From Rugosimonospora africana (GTDB lineage Bacteria; Actinomycetota; Actinomycetes; Mycobacteriales; Micromonosporaceae): a stretch of 64,000 nucleotides of DNA. Made by a program: the position numbers and the translations under genes. The first letter of the stretch is position 1. Each line of letters opens with the position of its first letter. The notes under the pieces were generated by a model, which did not search any database, had not been told where the DNA came from, and was given only the letters and a program-made list of their open reading frames with translations. Below are positions 42,768 to 51,546 of the stretch, one piece after another. The stretch spans positions 1-64,000 of the forward strand of contig NZ_BONZ01000025.1 of the NCBI RefSeq assembly GCF_016862975.1. The letters run 5' to 3'.

Positions 42768-43268
42768 TCAGCGCACCGGGCGGACGGACTCCGAGTGGGT
42801 ACCGTACGTCCGCCGGTGGTACGCCAGCGGAGCCCCCGGCTCGGCAACCGCGCGCTCGACCACCCCCGGTACCAGGACGTGATCGCCGCCCGCGACGAAC
42901 GCGTCCACCCGGCAGACGATCCACCCGATGGCGTCGTGCAGCCGGGGCAGCCCGTCCGTCTCGGTCCACGACACGTCGCGGAACTTGTCGCCGCCCCTGC
43001 CGGCGAACCGCCGGGCCACGCCGTCCTGGTCGCTCGCGAGGATGTTCACGCCGAAGCGCCGCGTGCGGCGCAGCCCGGCCAGCAGTTTGCTCGATTCACC
43101 CAGAGCGACCACGACCATCGGCGGCCGCAGCGACAGCGAGGCGAACGAACTCACCGTCGAGCCGCGCGGCTGCCCGTCCTCGATGCTCGTCACGACCGTG
43201 ACCGGTGAGCACACCTCGGCCATGACGGCCAGAAAGTCCGATTCACTGGCGGGTGTGGCGTCGCTCAT
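42768..43268 (-). CDS. Flavin reductase-like domain protein
   Basis: 166 residues from the ATG at 43268. The split-barrel flavin reductase pattern is clear: FLAVMAEVCSPVTVVTSIEDGQPRGSTVSSFASLSLRPPMVVVAL, with the STVSSFAS(L)S(L)xPP signature. GVNILASDQDGVARRFAGRG and a C-terminal DHVLVPGVVERA strand follow. Reduces FMN or FAD with NAD(P)H, normally supplying a two-component monooxygenase. No oxygenase partner lies next door. The pobA-like gene is 33 kb away and would not need it. Confidence 0.88.
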   Translation of the reverse strand: MSDATPASESDFLAVMAEVCSPVTVVTSIEDGQPRGSTVSSFASLSLRPPMVVVALGESSKLLAGLRRTRRFGVNILASDQDGVARRFAGRGGDKFRDVSWTETDGLPRLHDAIGWIVCRVDAFVAGGDHVLVPGVVERAVAEPGAPLAYHRRTYGTHSESVRPVR

Positions 43269-43390
43269 CGTTGTTCGTCCGAACACACTCTGAACATGTC
43301 CACACCACTCCGCCACGATCTCGTGCAATGCGCTGAAGGATAGTCCAGCACGGTCGTCGCCATGGTTTGCCGTCAGGCCGCGGTTTGCCG

Positions 43391-44434
43391 TCAGACCGCC
43401 CGGGTGGCTGCTGGCCGGCCGAGTCCGGTCAGCTCCTCCTCGAGCAGGCAGGCCAACCGTTCGTACCGGCCAGGATTCGACTGTGGAGTGATGCTCCGGC
43501 TGGGCATCTCGACGGTCATCAGCAGGTAAAGGTGCAGCCGGTAGAGGGCCAGCCGGCGGCGAATACCGTCGTGGAGCACCAGCGGCGGCCGGGTGGCGGC
43601 GGCGTACCCGCGCAGGAACGGGTGCTCGGGCTCGTCCTCGATCCGCCGGTACAGCGCGGGCGACACCAGGTCCAGCACCGGATCCCCGAACAGGTACCGC
43701 TCGCCGTCCACGAGTCCGGTCATCCGCAGCACGCCGTCGGCGCCGGGCTCGGCCAGCACGTTGCCGTCCCAGCCGTCGAAGTGCAGCAGCGCCGGCCGGT
43801 GCACAGCGTCGAGCATGTCGGCGTGCCGGCCCACCAACTCGTGCAGGCGCGCTTGTGTGACCGGCAGCTCCACCGCCCAGTCGGCGGCGTCGGCGAGCAG
43901 GTCGTCGAGCATCGCGGTGAACGCGCCGCGCCAGGTCGCCCCGCCGGTGCGGCCGTCGTCGTACCCGAACCGGTCACCGGTCACCGCGTGCACGTCGGCC
44001 AGCGCCGCGCCGAAGGCGGCCCGTACTGGTGCGCTGTCGATGTCCGGCCGCTGCCGGGACAGGTCCGGCAGCGACCGCCCGGGCAGCCTCCCGGTGAACA
44101 GCCAGTCGCCGTCCAGCACGGCAGGGTCGGCGCCGTAGTGCAGCACCGGCGGCACCGGTACCCGGGGCGCCCGCGCGGCCACCAGCCGGAAGTACCGCGC
44201 CTCGGCCGCGATCATCCCCTGCTCGTACCGCAGCAGAGGTACGTCCGGCGGCGGCGCCACCTTCAGCACCGCGCGCCTGCCGTCGTCCAGGTCCACCCAC
44301 CACACGGCGGCGAACCCGCCGCCGCCCATCGGGCCGCATTCGGCCACCCCGACGCCCGATCCGAAGGACGCGGCGACCAGCCGCGCGACGTCCGACCGGG
44401 CGAGTCGACGCTGGGTGGGGCTGGCCCCGCTCAC
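43391..44434 (-). CDS. Aminoglycoside phosphotransferase-fold kinase
   Basis: 347 residues. The GTG start overlaps the upstream stop by GTGA. The kinase-like fold has a glycine loop GGGGFAAVWWVDLDDGRRAVLKVAP with the ATP-binding Lys. The catalytic loop is LLHFDGWDGNVLAEP (HxDxxxxN), and the metal-binding Asp is in TGLVDGERYLFGDPVLD. The order matches APH/HSK2-type small-molecule kinases. It may phosphorylate an amino alcohol, antibiotic or metabolite; resistance cannot be inferred. Translationally coupled to a small membrane/secreted protein. Confidence 0.88.
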   Translation of the reverse strand: MSGASPTQRRLARSDVARLVAASFGSGVGVAECGPMGGGGFAAVWWVDLDDGRRAVLKVAPPPDVPLLRYEQGMIAAEARYFRLVAARAPRVPVPPVLHYGADPAVLDGDWLFTGRLPGRSLPDLSRQRPDIDSAPVRAAFGAALADVHAVTGDRFGYDDGRTGGATWRGAFTAMLDDLLADAADWAVELPVTQARLHELVGRHADMLDAVHRPALLHFDGWDGNVLAEPGADGVLRMTGLVDGERYLFGDPVLDLVSPALYRRIEDEPEHPFLRGYAAATRPPLVLHDGIRRRLALYRLHLYLLMTVEMPSRSITPQSNPGRYERLACLLEEELTGLGRPAATRAV

Positions 44435-44874
44435 CGGGACGCCTGGCACAGCTGTCCGGCCGAGCCCGGGCAGAGGTAGTAGCTCCTCCCGGGCTGCAGC
44501 TCGACCCGGGAATCGATCCGGTACGTGGCTCCACCGCTTCCCGGTACCAGCACGACGACGTACGGCTGGGACAGCCCCCACCCGCCGTCGTACCCGTCGA
44601 ACACGTCGTTCTCGCCGGCCGTGTACCCGGCGGTGAACGCGTCCCGGACCGCCTGCTGCCGATCGGACGGCAGCGACTGGGTCAGCTGGATGGCCCGTCC
44701 TTCCCGGAGCCCGTCGGCGTGACCCGTCGCCGCACCGGCCGTGTAGCCCTGGTGGTAGGCGTGGTCCCGGACGCCGCCGGTGCCGACCGAGGCCCGACCC
44801 GCGACGAACAGGCCGGCCGCCACCGCGACGGCCGCCAGTACGGTCGCGATCCTGCCCCAGGTACGCATGCCCAT
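44431..44874 (-). CDS. Membrane-anchored or secreted hypothetical protein
   Basis: 147 residues from the ATG at 44874 (GAGGAGG upstream). One N-terminal hydrophobic segment (RIATVLAAVAVAAGLFVAG) acts as a signal or anchor. The remainder is soluble, with a glycine-rich AYHQGYTAGAATGHADGLREG (DUF-like GYxxG motifs) repeated as AFTAGYTAGENDVFDGY. Two Cys near the C-terminus (LCPGSAGQLCQ) may form a disulfide. Coupled upstream of the APH kinase. Function unknown. Confidence 0.7.
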   Translation of the reverse strand: MGMRTWGRIATVLAAVAVAAGLFVAGRASVGTGGVRDHAYHQGYTAGAATGHADGLREGRAIQLTQSLPSDRQQAVRDAFTAGYTAGENDVFDGYDGGWGLSQPYVVVLVPGSGGATYRIDSRVELQPGRSYYLCPGSAGQLCQASR

Positions 44875-44920
44875 GATCGTCCTCCTCGAAGAGGAATCCA
44901 GGCTCTCACGCGGGTCGGGC

Positions 44921-44951
44921 TTGACACGCACTATTCAACGAATGAATAGTG
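44921..44951 (+). promoter_or_regulatory. padR promoter with perfect 9+9-bp palindrome
   Basis: TTGACA (44921-44926), 18-nt spacer, AATAGT (44945-44950). CACTATTCA (44929-44937) is perfectly inverted as TGAATAGTG (44943-44951) around ACGAA. The palindrome covers the spacer and the -10, an ideal autorepression site. The -10 ends 6 nt before the ATG at 44957, so the message is probably leaderless. Confidence 0.78.
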
Positions 44952-44956
44952 TCGCC

Positions 44957-45493
44957 ATGTCGATGGGCTACGTCATCCTCGGGCTGCTGTGCGCCGGCCC
45001 GTTGCACGGGTACGAGCTCAAGCGCGCGCACGACCAGCGCATGCCCCAGGCCAAGCCGGCCGCCTTCGGGCAGGTCTACGCGAGCCTCGGGCGGCTGGAG
45101 CGGGACGGGCTGGTCGAGTCGGCCGGGCACGACCAGGCCGGCGGGCCGGAGCGCACCCCGTTCGGCATCACCGACCGGGGACGCGCGGCCCTGGACGGCT
45201 GGCTCGACGAGGTCGAAGCGCCCTCGCCGCACGTCACCAGCGCGTTGCTGACGAAGGTGACGGTCGCGCTGCTCACCGCGGGGGAGCAGCGCGCCCGTGA
45301 CTACCTCACCGCCCAACGCCGGGCGCACACGGACCGACTCAGGGAGTACACGCGGTTGAAGACAGAGCCAGGCGTCAGGTTCGCCGACCTGATCGCCGCC
45401 GACTACGCCATCGCCCACCTCAACGCCGACCTGGTGTGGTTGCAGACCACCCTGGCCCGCGTCGCCGACCTGCGCCGGGAGGTCGGGCAGTGA
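44957..45493 (+). CDS. PadR-family transcriptional regulator
   Basis: 178 residues from the ATG at 44957 (the ATG at 44942 falls within the operator and would precede the transcription start). The family winged HTH is clear: MGYVILGLLCAGPLHGYELKRAHD, QVYASLGRLERDGLVES and a GGPERTPFGITDRGRAALDGWL wing. The C-terminal coiled-coil helix (AQRRAHTDRLREYTRLK) mediates dimerisation. It is coupled to an ABC exporter by a GTGA overlap; PadR proteins often repress drug exporters in response to their substrates. Confidence 0.93.
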   Translation: MSMGYVILGLLCAGPLHGYELKRAHDQRMPQAKPAAFGQVYASLGRLERDGLVESAGHDQAGGPERTPFGITDRGRAALDGWLDEVEAPSPHVTSALLTKVTVALLTAGEQRARDYLTAQRRAHTDRLREYTRLKTEPGVRFADLIAADYAIAHLNADLVWLQTTLARVADLRREVGQ

Positions 45494-46188
45494 CCGAGAT
45501 CGTCTACGGCCGGGGAATCGTCAAGTCCTACGGCAAGACCCAGGCGCTGCGCGGCGTCACGATCGGCGTCGCCGAGGGGGAGATCATCGCGGTGACCGGG
45601 CCGAGCGGCTGCGGAAAGTCCACGCTGATGCTCTGCCTGGCCGGCATCCTGCGCCCCGACGCCGGCGAGGTCGGATACCGCGACCAGCGCATCGACGGCT
45701 GGTCCGAGGCCGCGCGGACCCGGCTGCGCCGCGGCGACTTCGGGGTGCTGTTCCAGTTCGGGCAGTTGGTCGCGGAGATGCCGGCGGCGGAGAACATCGC
45801 GCTGCCGCTGCTGCTGAAGGGAGTGCGCCGCCGCGAGGCGCGCACGGCCGCGATGAGCTGGCTGGAACGGCTGGGCATCGCGCACCTCGCCGACGTCCGG
45901 CCGGGGGAGATGTCCGGTGGCGAGCAGCAGCGCGCCGCGCTGGCCCGGGCTCTCGTCACCGAGCCGCGGGTGCTGTTCGCCGACGAGCCCACCGGGGCGC
46001 TGGACACCCTCGCGGGCGAACAGGTGCTCGGCCACCTGGTCCGGGTCGCCCGCGAGCAGCGGACCACGGTCGTGCTGATCACGCACGACGCGCGGGTGGC
46101 CGGGTACGCCGACCGGGAAGTCGTGCTGCGCGACGGGATGCTCGACCCGTCCGGGCTCGGACTCGCGGGTGCGGGAGTGGCCGGATGA
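45490..46188 (+). CDS. ABC transporter ATP-binding protein
   Basis: 232 residues. The GTG overlaps the PadR stop. Walker A GPSGCGKSTLM, Q-loop LFQFGQLVAEMPA, signature MSGGEQQRAALARAL, Walker B VLFADEPTGALD, H-loop VLITHD. A LolD/MacB-like exporter ATPase. Its stop overlaps the permease start (ATGA). Confidence 0.94.
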   Translation: MTEIVYGRGIVKSYGKTQALRGVTIGVAEGEIIAVTGPSGCGKSTLMLCLAGILRPDAGEVGYRDQRIDGWSEAARTRLRRGDFGVLFQFGQLVAEMPAAENIALPLLLKGVRRREARTAAMSWLERLGIAHLADVRPGEMSGGEQQRAALARALVTEPRVLFADEPTGALDTLAGEQVLGHLVRVAREQRTTVVLITHDARVAGYADREVVLRDGMLDPSGLGLAGAGVAG

Positions 46189-47747
46189 GGCCGGGGACGG
46201 TGCTGCGGCTGGCTGTGACGGGTACCCGCACCGACGTCACGCGCATCCTGCTGACCGCGTTCGGTGCCGTACTCGCCACGCTCGCCCTGCTGTCCGCGGC
46301 CACAGTGCTGTCCATTCCGAACCCTCACCAGACGGTGTCGCCCGAAGTCGTGGCGTACGCGCCGTACACCAACGCGCTGTTGCGCGAGTCGGGGCTGCGG
46401 CCGGGGCTCGCGTTCGCCCTGGTCGTCCTGACCATCCCGGCGCTGCTGTTCGTCGGCCAGTGCGCCCGGCTCGGCGCGCCGGCCCGGGACCGGCGGCTGG
46501 CCGCCATCCGGCTGGCCGGGGCCACGCCGCGCCAGGGCCTCGTGGTCGCCGCGGCCGAGTCGGGGGTGGCGATGGCACTGGGTACCGTCGTGGGCCTGCT
46601 GGTCTACCTGGCCGGCCGCCGGCTGATCGACGCGCCGAACGCGCGGGGGCTGCGGCCGCTGCCCACCGACGTGCTGCCGGACTGGCGCGTGATCGCGGCG
46701 CTCGTGATCGGGCTGCCGGTGCTGTCCGCACTGGTCACCGCGGGCCTGCTGCACCGGGTCGTGGTCACCCCGCTGGGCGTGGTGCGCCGGGTGCGCACCG
46801 AGTCGCCCCGGCCCCTGCCCGGGCTGCTGATCGTCTTCGGCGTCGTGCTGTTCGCGCTGATCGCCCCGGCCGAGCGGTACGCCGGCCGGCACGAGATCGC
46901 GCTGCCGTTCTGGGTGCTGCCCCTGGTGGTGTTCCTCGGTGGGCTGTCCGCGACCATCGGCGTGGTGACCGGGGCCGGCTGGATCTCGTACACGGTCGGC
47001 CGGCTGCTGGCCCGGTATGCCCGCCGCCCGGCCGGGCTGATCGCGGCGCGGCGCTTGCAGGCCGACCCCTGGCAGGGCAGCCGCGCGCTGGCGGCGTTGC
47101 TGGCCGCCGTACTGCTGGCCGCCGGCACGGCCTGGATCGCCTCGTGGTATCGGACCCAGGCGCGCGACGAAGTACTCAACGACCACCTGCAGCACCTGGC
47201 CTTCCACGAGCCGGACAGCGCCTACCAGCCGGACCCGTTCTACGAGCGCGCGGTGCACCTGGCCGGCTACGGCGCGCTGGTCGCCGCGTTGATCGCGGCG
47301 GCCGGGCTGGCGGTGGCCGTGGCGAACTCCGTCGTCGAGCGCCGCCGGTCCCTGGCAAGCCTCACCGCGAGCGGGGTGCCCCGCGGCGTGCTCAGCCGCG
47401 CGATCGTGTGGCAGACCATGGTGGTCGCGGTGCCGGCGATCGCCGTCGCGATCGCGACCGGGGTGGCGCTGAGCATCGGCTACGCGCAGCCGACCGTGAG
47501 GGAAGGGGGATCGACCTATAGCTGCAGCGCGCCACCCGAGAACCCGCACGCGTGCGAGTCCGCCGACCCGGAGAGCCAGGGCGCGACCGTCGTGCGGGTG
47601 CCGACCGTCGCGATGCGGGTACCCGTGCCCTGGCGCGACCTGGGCACGATCGGCGTCTGGGGGCTGGGCTCCGCGATGGTCACCGCCGGCCTGGGCCTGG
47701 TCTTCCTGCGATCGAGTACGGCGCCGGAGGAGCTGCGTACCACCTGA
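46185..47747 (+). CDS. FtsX-like ABC transporter permease
   Basis: 520 residues, about eight to ten hydrophobic helices. The N-terminus has VLRLAVTGTRTDVTRILLTAFGAVLATLAL. The conserved FtsX loops RLAAIRLAGATPRQGLVVAAAESG and ERRRSLASLTASGVPRGVLSRAI mark the two FtsX halves. Shorter than MacB, with no large periplasmic domain. Third gene of the PadR-ABC operon; a drug or lipid exporter is likely, substrate unknown. Confidence 0.88.
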   Translation: MRPGTVLRLAVTGTRTDVTRILLTAFGAVLATLALLSAATVLSIPNPHQTVSPEVVAYAPYTNALLRESGLRPGLAFALVVLTIPALLFVGQCARLGAPARDRRLAAIRLAGATPRQGLVVAAAESGVAMALGTVVGLLVYLAGRRLIDAPNARGLRPLPTDVLPDWRVIAALVIGLPVLSALVTAGLLHRVVVTPLGVVRRVRTESPRPLPGLLIVFGVVLFALIAPAERYAGRHEIALPFWVLPLVVFLGGLSATIGVVTGAGWISYTVGRLLARYARRPAGLIAARRLQADPWQGSRALAALLAAVLLAAGTAWIASWYRTQARDEVLNDHLQHLAFHEPDSAYQPDPFYERAVHLAGYGALVAALIAAAGLAVAVANSVVERRRSLASLTASGVPRGVLSRAIVWQTMVVAVPAIAVAIATGVALSIGYAQPTVREGGSTYSCSAPPENPHACESADPESQGATVVRVPTVAMRVPVPWRDLGTIGVWGLGSAMVTAGLGLVFLRSSTAPEELRTT

Positions 47748-47761
47748 GGAGTGCCCGCCGG

Positions 47762-49516
47762 TCACCGCAGCAACGGCGCGACGGCCGTCGACGCGACGGT
47801 GACCAGCAGGCCGATGACCAGATAGCCGGCGTAGTCGTTGACCGATCCGGTCTGCACCGACCGGATCCGCCGCACGGCGTCGCTGTCCCGGTACCGCCGC
47901 GCCAGCCAGATCAGCGGTACCGCCAGCGCCAGCGTGACCGGCACCAGCGCCACCTCCAGGGGTTCCAGGTACCGGTACGACACCTCCGCCACCGTGATCC
48001 GGCCGCCGCCGGACAGCACCGCGTGGGCGTACCCGGGTGCGTCCCGCATGGCCGAGGACGCCGGTTCGACGAGGTTGTCCAGTACCCACTCCGGGAAGAT
48101 GCCCATGGTCAGGCAGGAGCCGGCGAGCAGCACCAGCGCGGAGATCATGCCGAGGCGCAGCCGTTCGTCCCGGGCGTACGGGTTGCGCTGACGGCGCAGG
48201 AACGCCAGCACCACCTTGCCGAGCGCGGCCACCGTGATGGCCTGGGCCAGCACCAGCAGCGCGTACGGCAGCGGTTGCCCGCTGCCCAGCACGGCATCGT
48301 GGATGAGACCCAGCGACACGTACCCGTTGAGCGGCGGGATACCGGCGATGGCCGCCGCGCCGACGGTGAACGCGCCGACGAGCCACGGCATGCGCCGCGC
48401 GATGCCGCCCATCTCCGACACGTTCGTCGCGCCGGTGGCGTGCACGATCGCCCCGGCGCACAGGAACATCAGCGACTTGAACAGCGCGTGGTTGACCAGG
48501 TGGTAGGCGGTGCCGGCCAGGCCCGTCCCGCTCGCCGTGGCCAGCCCGACGGTCAGCACGCCCATCTGTGAGATGGTGTCGTAGGCCAGCAGGCGCTTCA
48601 GGTCGTCCTGCAGCAGCGCGAGGACCGCCCCGCCCAGCGCGGACACCAGGCCGAGCACCATGAGCAGCCCGAGCACGTGGGTACCGGCCAGCGGGTACAC
48701 GGTGAACACCAGCCGGCCGATGGTGGCGATGCCGAAGTTCACCATCAGTCCGGAGAACAGCGCCGAGATCGGCCCGGGCGCCGCCGTGTGCGCGTCCGGC
48801 AGCCAACCGTGGAACGGCACCAGACCGGCCTTCGTGCCGAAGCCGGCGATCAGCAGGCCCAGCGCGACCAGGTCGGCGCCGCCGGTGTGCCGGACCAGCG
48901 CGTCGTGCAGCTGTCCCAGGTTGAGAGCGCCGTGCTCGGTGTAGAGCAGTGCCGTGGCGATGAAGATGAGGAAGCTGGCCACGTTCGTGAGCACGAGCAG
49001 TTTGAAGGCCGCCTCCAGGGCGGGCGGCCGTTCCAGGAAGAACGCGGTCAGGGCGTAGCTGGCCAGTGCCGCGACCTCGAACCACACGAACAGGTTGAAC
49101 AGGTCGGCGGTCAGTGCGCCACCGACCAGCGCCGCGTCCAGCAACAGGAACAGGCAGGCCGACGCGCCGAGTTCGCGGTTGCCCAGCTGCGCGTTGGTGG
49201 ACAACAGGAACAGCAGCAGCAGGGCGCCGACCGCCGAGGCGACGAGTGCGAAGGTCAGTCCCCAGGCGTCCACGCCGAAGGTGACGCCGAGCACCTGGCC
49301 ATCGACCGGCTTCCAGTTGCCCAGGTACTCGGTCAGCACCCGGCCGCCGTAGACCGAGGGCGCGAACGCGACCAGCAGCGCGGCGGAGGCCAACGACGCC
49401 AGGACCGACACGGCGGTCAGCACGTGCCGGGACACCCGGATCGCCAGCGGGGCCAGGGCCGCACCGGCCAGCAGGATCGCCACCGGCAGCGGCAGCAGCG
49501 AGGAGAGCGTGGTCAT
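47762..49516 (-). CDS. mnhD: Mrp/Mbh antiporter subunit D (proton-translocating)
   Basis: 584 residues from the ATG at 49516, overlapping the mnhC stop (ATGA). About 14 transmembrane helices. The NuoL/M/N-type motifs include LFVWFEVAALASYAL (TM5 glutamate), GFGTKAGLVPFHGWLPDAHTAAPGPISALFSG (TM7 lysine and flanking histidine), YDTISQMGVLTVGL, and HLVNHALFKSLMFLCAGAI with the key lysine. It is the only large antiporter-like subunit in the cluster; MrpA is absent. It moves protons in exchange for Na+ or another cation. Last gene of a seven-gene operon. Confidence 0.93.
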   Translation of the reverse strand: MTTLSSLLPLPVAILLAGAALAPLAIRVSRHVLTAVSVLASLASAALLVAFAPSVYGGRVLTEYLGNWKPVDGQVLGVTFGVDAWGLTFALVASAVGALLLLFLLSTNAQLGNRELGASACLFLLLDAALVGGALTADLFNLFVWFEVAALASYALTAFFLERPPALEAAFKLLVLTNVASFLIFIATALLYTEHGALNLGQLHDALVRHTGGADLVALGLLIAGFGTKAGLVPFHGWLPDAHTAAPGPISALFSGLMVNFGIATIGRLVFTVYPLAGTHVLGLLMVLGLVSALGGAVLALLQDDLKRLLAYDTISQMGVLTVGLATASGTGLAGTAYHLVNHALFKSLMFLCAGAIVHATGATNVSEMGGIARRMPWLVGAFTVGAAAIAGIPPLNGYVSLGLIHDAVLGSGQPLPYALLVLAQAITVAALGKVVLAFLRRQRNPYARDERLRLGMISALVLLAGSCLTMGIFPEWVLDNLVEPASSAMRDAPGYAHAVLSGGGRITVAEVSYRYLEPLEVALVPVTLALAVPLIWLARRYRDSDAVRRIRSVQTGSVNDYAGYLVIGLLVTVASTAVAPLLR

Positions 49517-49881
49517 CCGCGCATGTCGCGGACGCGGTCGGCGTCCAGCGTCCGGTAGTGCTGGGCGATGCGCACCACCACGGCGAGGAAGACGCCGGTG
49601 ACCGCGACTCCGATGACGATCGCGGTCAGGCAGAAGTTCTGGAGCACCGGGTCGGCGACGTTGCCGTGCGCCAGCCGCTGCGGGGTCTGCCCGTGCGGCG
49701 GGGTCAGCAGCACCGGCGCGGTGGACCCGTTCCGGTACGCCAGCGACAGCAGGAACAGGTACGTCGACGCCTCCATGAGCGACATGCCCATGACTATCTT
49801 GAGCAGGTTCCGCCGGGTCAGCACCGTGTAGATGCCCAGGCAAAACAGGGTCACGGCGGCGAGGTAGTTACCGAGAATCAC
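49513..49881 (-). CDS. mnhC: Mrp/Mbh antiporter subunit C (NuoK-like)
   Basis: 122 residues from the GTG at 49881 (GGGAG upstream), overlapping the previous gene by 14 nt. Three helices: ILGNYLAAVTLFCLGIYTVL, LLKIVMGMSLMEASTYLFLLSLAY and NFCLTAIVIGVAVTGVFLAVVVRI. The conserved glutamates of NuoK/MrpC proteins appear in GMSLMEAS. Part of the membrane arm of the antiporter. Confidence 0.92.
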   Translation of the reverse strand: MILGNYLAAVTLFCLGIYTVLTRRNLLKIVMGMSLMEASTYLFLLSLAYRNGSTAPVLLTPPHGQTPQRLAHGNVADPVLQNFCLTAIVIGVAVTGVFLAVVVRIAQHYRTLDADRVRDMRG

Positions 49882-50839
49882 GGCGGCTCCCAGGCGGCCT
49901 TCGGCCCTGCCCCTGGCGGCCCTGCCCCTCCGGCTCCCAGTCGTGTCCCATGCCCAGCAGCCCGAACACCGCGAGCACCAGGCCGGTGGAGACCTCGATG
50001 AGTTCGGCGACCGAGAACGCCTGCATGACGCCGCCGCTGCGGATCGTCTGCACCGGCCCCAGGGGCAGGAAGTTGGCCGAGAAGGAACCGCTGAACACCA
50101 GCCCCAGCACGCCGATGAGCCCGATCGCCAGGGCGCCGGCCATCTCAACCGGTTCGATCACCCCGGGGCGCAGCCACGGCTCCACCCTCCGGTACCCGAG
50201 CGACACGTACACCAGCAGCACGACGCCGAGCGCCACCGCGCCGCCGGGGAACCCGCCGCCGGGGGAGTACCCCCAGGCGACCAGGTACAGGCCGGCCATG
50301 GCCAGCAGCGGCGCGACGGTGCGTACGGCGGCCCGGACCACGACCGTCATCGCCTCCGCGCGCTCCACGCCGGGCTCGCCCACCGGCTCGTCGTCCGGTG
50401 ACGGCGCACCCTGCCCGCGGCCCTCCTCGCCGGCCTCCGCCTGCTGCGCCTGCCGCTGGTCGGCGCTTCCGCCCTCAGCCGGGTCGGTCCTGTGCTGCTC
50501 GCGTCGGCCGGCCTCCTGCTCGCCGATGAAGCCCCGGCGCGGCTCGCGTGCCCGGGTGATCAGCCCCACCCCGACCACGGCCGCGAGCAGCAGGAACGTC
50601 TCCCCGAACGTGTCGAAGCCGCGGGTGCCGTAGACCACCTCGCTCACCGGCTCGGTCGTGCGCCACTCGGGCAGTGCCACGGTCATCGCGCGCCGGGCGA
50701 TGGCGGGCAGCGGATTGTCCCCCCGAGGCAGAGCCAGCACAGCGACCAGCAGCGTGGCCGCGACACCGGCGGACAGCAGGAGCCCGGGGACCACGCGGCG
50801 GCGCGGCTCGTCCTCGAACGGCTCGGGCCTGCCGCTCAC
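49868..50839 (-). CDS. mnhB: Fused MbhE-like and MrpB antiporter subunit
   Basis: 323 residues from the GTG at 50839 (GTGA overlap upstream). Residues ~1-90 carry NVV-type features of the MrpA C-terminal/MbhE domain (LLSAGVAATLLVAVLALP, and VVYGTRGFDTFGETFLLLAAVVGVGL with the 'R.FDT.GE' motif). A charged low-complexity linker (~residues 95-155) follows. Then comes a complete MrpB: RAAVRTVAPLLAMAGLYLVAWGYSPGGGFPGGAVALG. In most systems these are separate chains or domains; here they are one polypeptide. Antiporter membrane subunit. Confidence 0.87.
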   Translation of the reverse strand: MSGRPEPFEDEPRRRVVPGLLLSAGVAATLLVAVLALPRGDNPLPAIARRAMTVALPEWRTTEPVSEVVYGTRGFDTFGETFLLLAAVVGVGLITRAREPRRGFIGEQEAGRREQHRTDPAEGGSADQRQAQQAEAGEEGRGQGAPSPDDEPVGEPGVERAEAMTVVVRAAVRTVAPLLAMAGLYLVAWGYSPGGGFPGGAVALGVVLLVYVSLGYRRVEPWLRPGVIEPVEMAGALAIGLIGVLGLVFSGSFSANFLPLGPVQTIRSGGVMQAFSVAELIEVSTGLVLAVFGLLGMGHDWEPEGQGRQGQGRRPPGSRRDSR

Positions 50840-51162
50840 CGGTCGCCTCCGGAACCCGCCCGGCCGGCGTCCGCGTCGGCCGCGGCATCGGTGTCGCCCT
50901 GCTCGCCGAGTTCCGGCTCGTTGACGACCTCGGTGCGGATCTTCGCGATCGCGATCAGGTACAGCGTCGGAACCGCGATCGACCCGACCACGATCTGCGC
51001 GTGCGCGTCGTCGGGGGCGCCCAGCACGACGAACAGCAGCGCCAGCACGGTACCCATCGCGGACAGCGCCATCACCGAGCCGTTGAGGTTGCGGAGCCGG
51101 ATCACCAGTACCGCGGCGGCCACCACCAGCGCCAGGCATGCGTAGTCGATGGCCCAGAACAT
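50836..51162 (-). CDS. MbhD-like (DUF4040) antiporter subunit
   Basis: 108 residues. The ATG at 51162 follows the mnhG stop directly. Three short helices: WAIDYACLALVVAAAVLVIR, GSVMALSAMGTVLALLFVVLGAPD and GSIAVPTLYLIAIAKIR. The motif LGAPDDAHAQIVVGSIAVP corresponds to the DUF4040/MbhD region of MrpA (GAPDVALT/AEAVVG). It supplies part of what MrpA normally provides. The tail is acidic. Coupled to the fused MbhE-MrpB gene. Confidence 0.85.
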   Translation of the reverse strand: MFWAIDYACLALVVAAAVLVIRLRNLNGSVMALSAMGTVLALLFVVLGAPDDAHAQIVVGSIAVPTLYLIAIAKIRTEVVNEPELGEQGDTDAAADADAGRAGSGGDR

Positions 51163-51546
51163 CTACCCCTCCCGGTCCGCGGGCTGGCCGCCGCCCGGGT
51201 GCGGCGCAGCCGTTGGGCCCGCGGCCCGCGCCGCGGCCTGGTCCACGACCGCGCCGGACCACATCGGGATGCCCACCGAGTACGCCGCCCGGGCCAGCGC
51301 GTGCGTCGCCAGCGGGTTCATCACCAGCAGCAGTACGGCGACGATGAGCGCGCGCCCGCCGTAACTGCTCACCGGCCCCTTCGCGATGACGAGTGCCACC
51401 AGTACCGGCAGCGCGCCCAGCGTCACCGGTTTGCTGGAGCACTGGATTCGCAGGTACACGTCGGGCATGCGGAGGATGCCCACCGCCCCGCTGGTCGACA
51501 CCGCGACGCCGACGGCCAGCAGCGCGATCACGAACACGAGTCTCAC
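51163..51546 (-). CDS. mnhG: Mrp/Mbh antiporter subunit G
   Basis: 127 residues from the GTG at 51546, overlapping the mnhF stop by GTGA. Three helices: LVFVIALLAVGVAVSTSGAVGILRMPDVYLRIQ (family signature G.LRMPD.Y.R.), TLGALPVLVALVIAKG and ALIVAVLLLVMNPLATHALARAAY. A small accessory subunit of the Mrp/Mbh complex. Confidence 0.92.
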   Translation of the reverse strand: MRLVFVIALLAVGVAVSTSGAVGILRMPDVYLRIQCSSKPVTLGALPVLVALVIAKGPVSSYGGRALIVAVLLLVMNPLATHALARAAYSVGIPMWSGAVVDQAAARAAGPTAAPHPGGGQPADREG

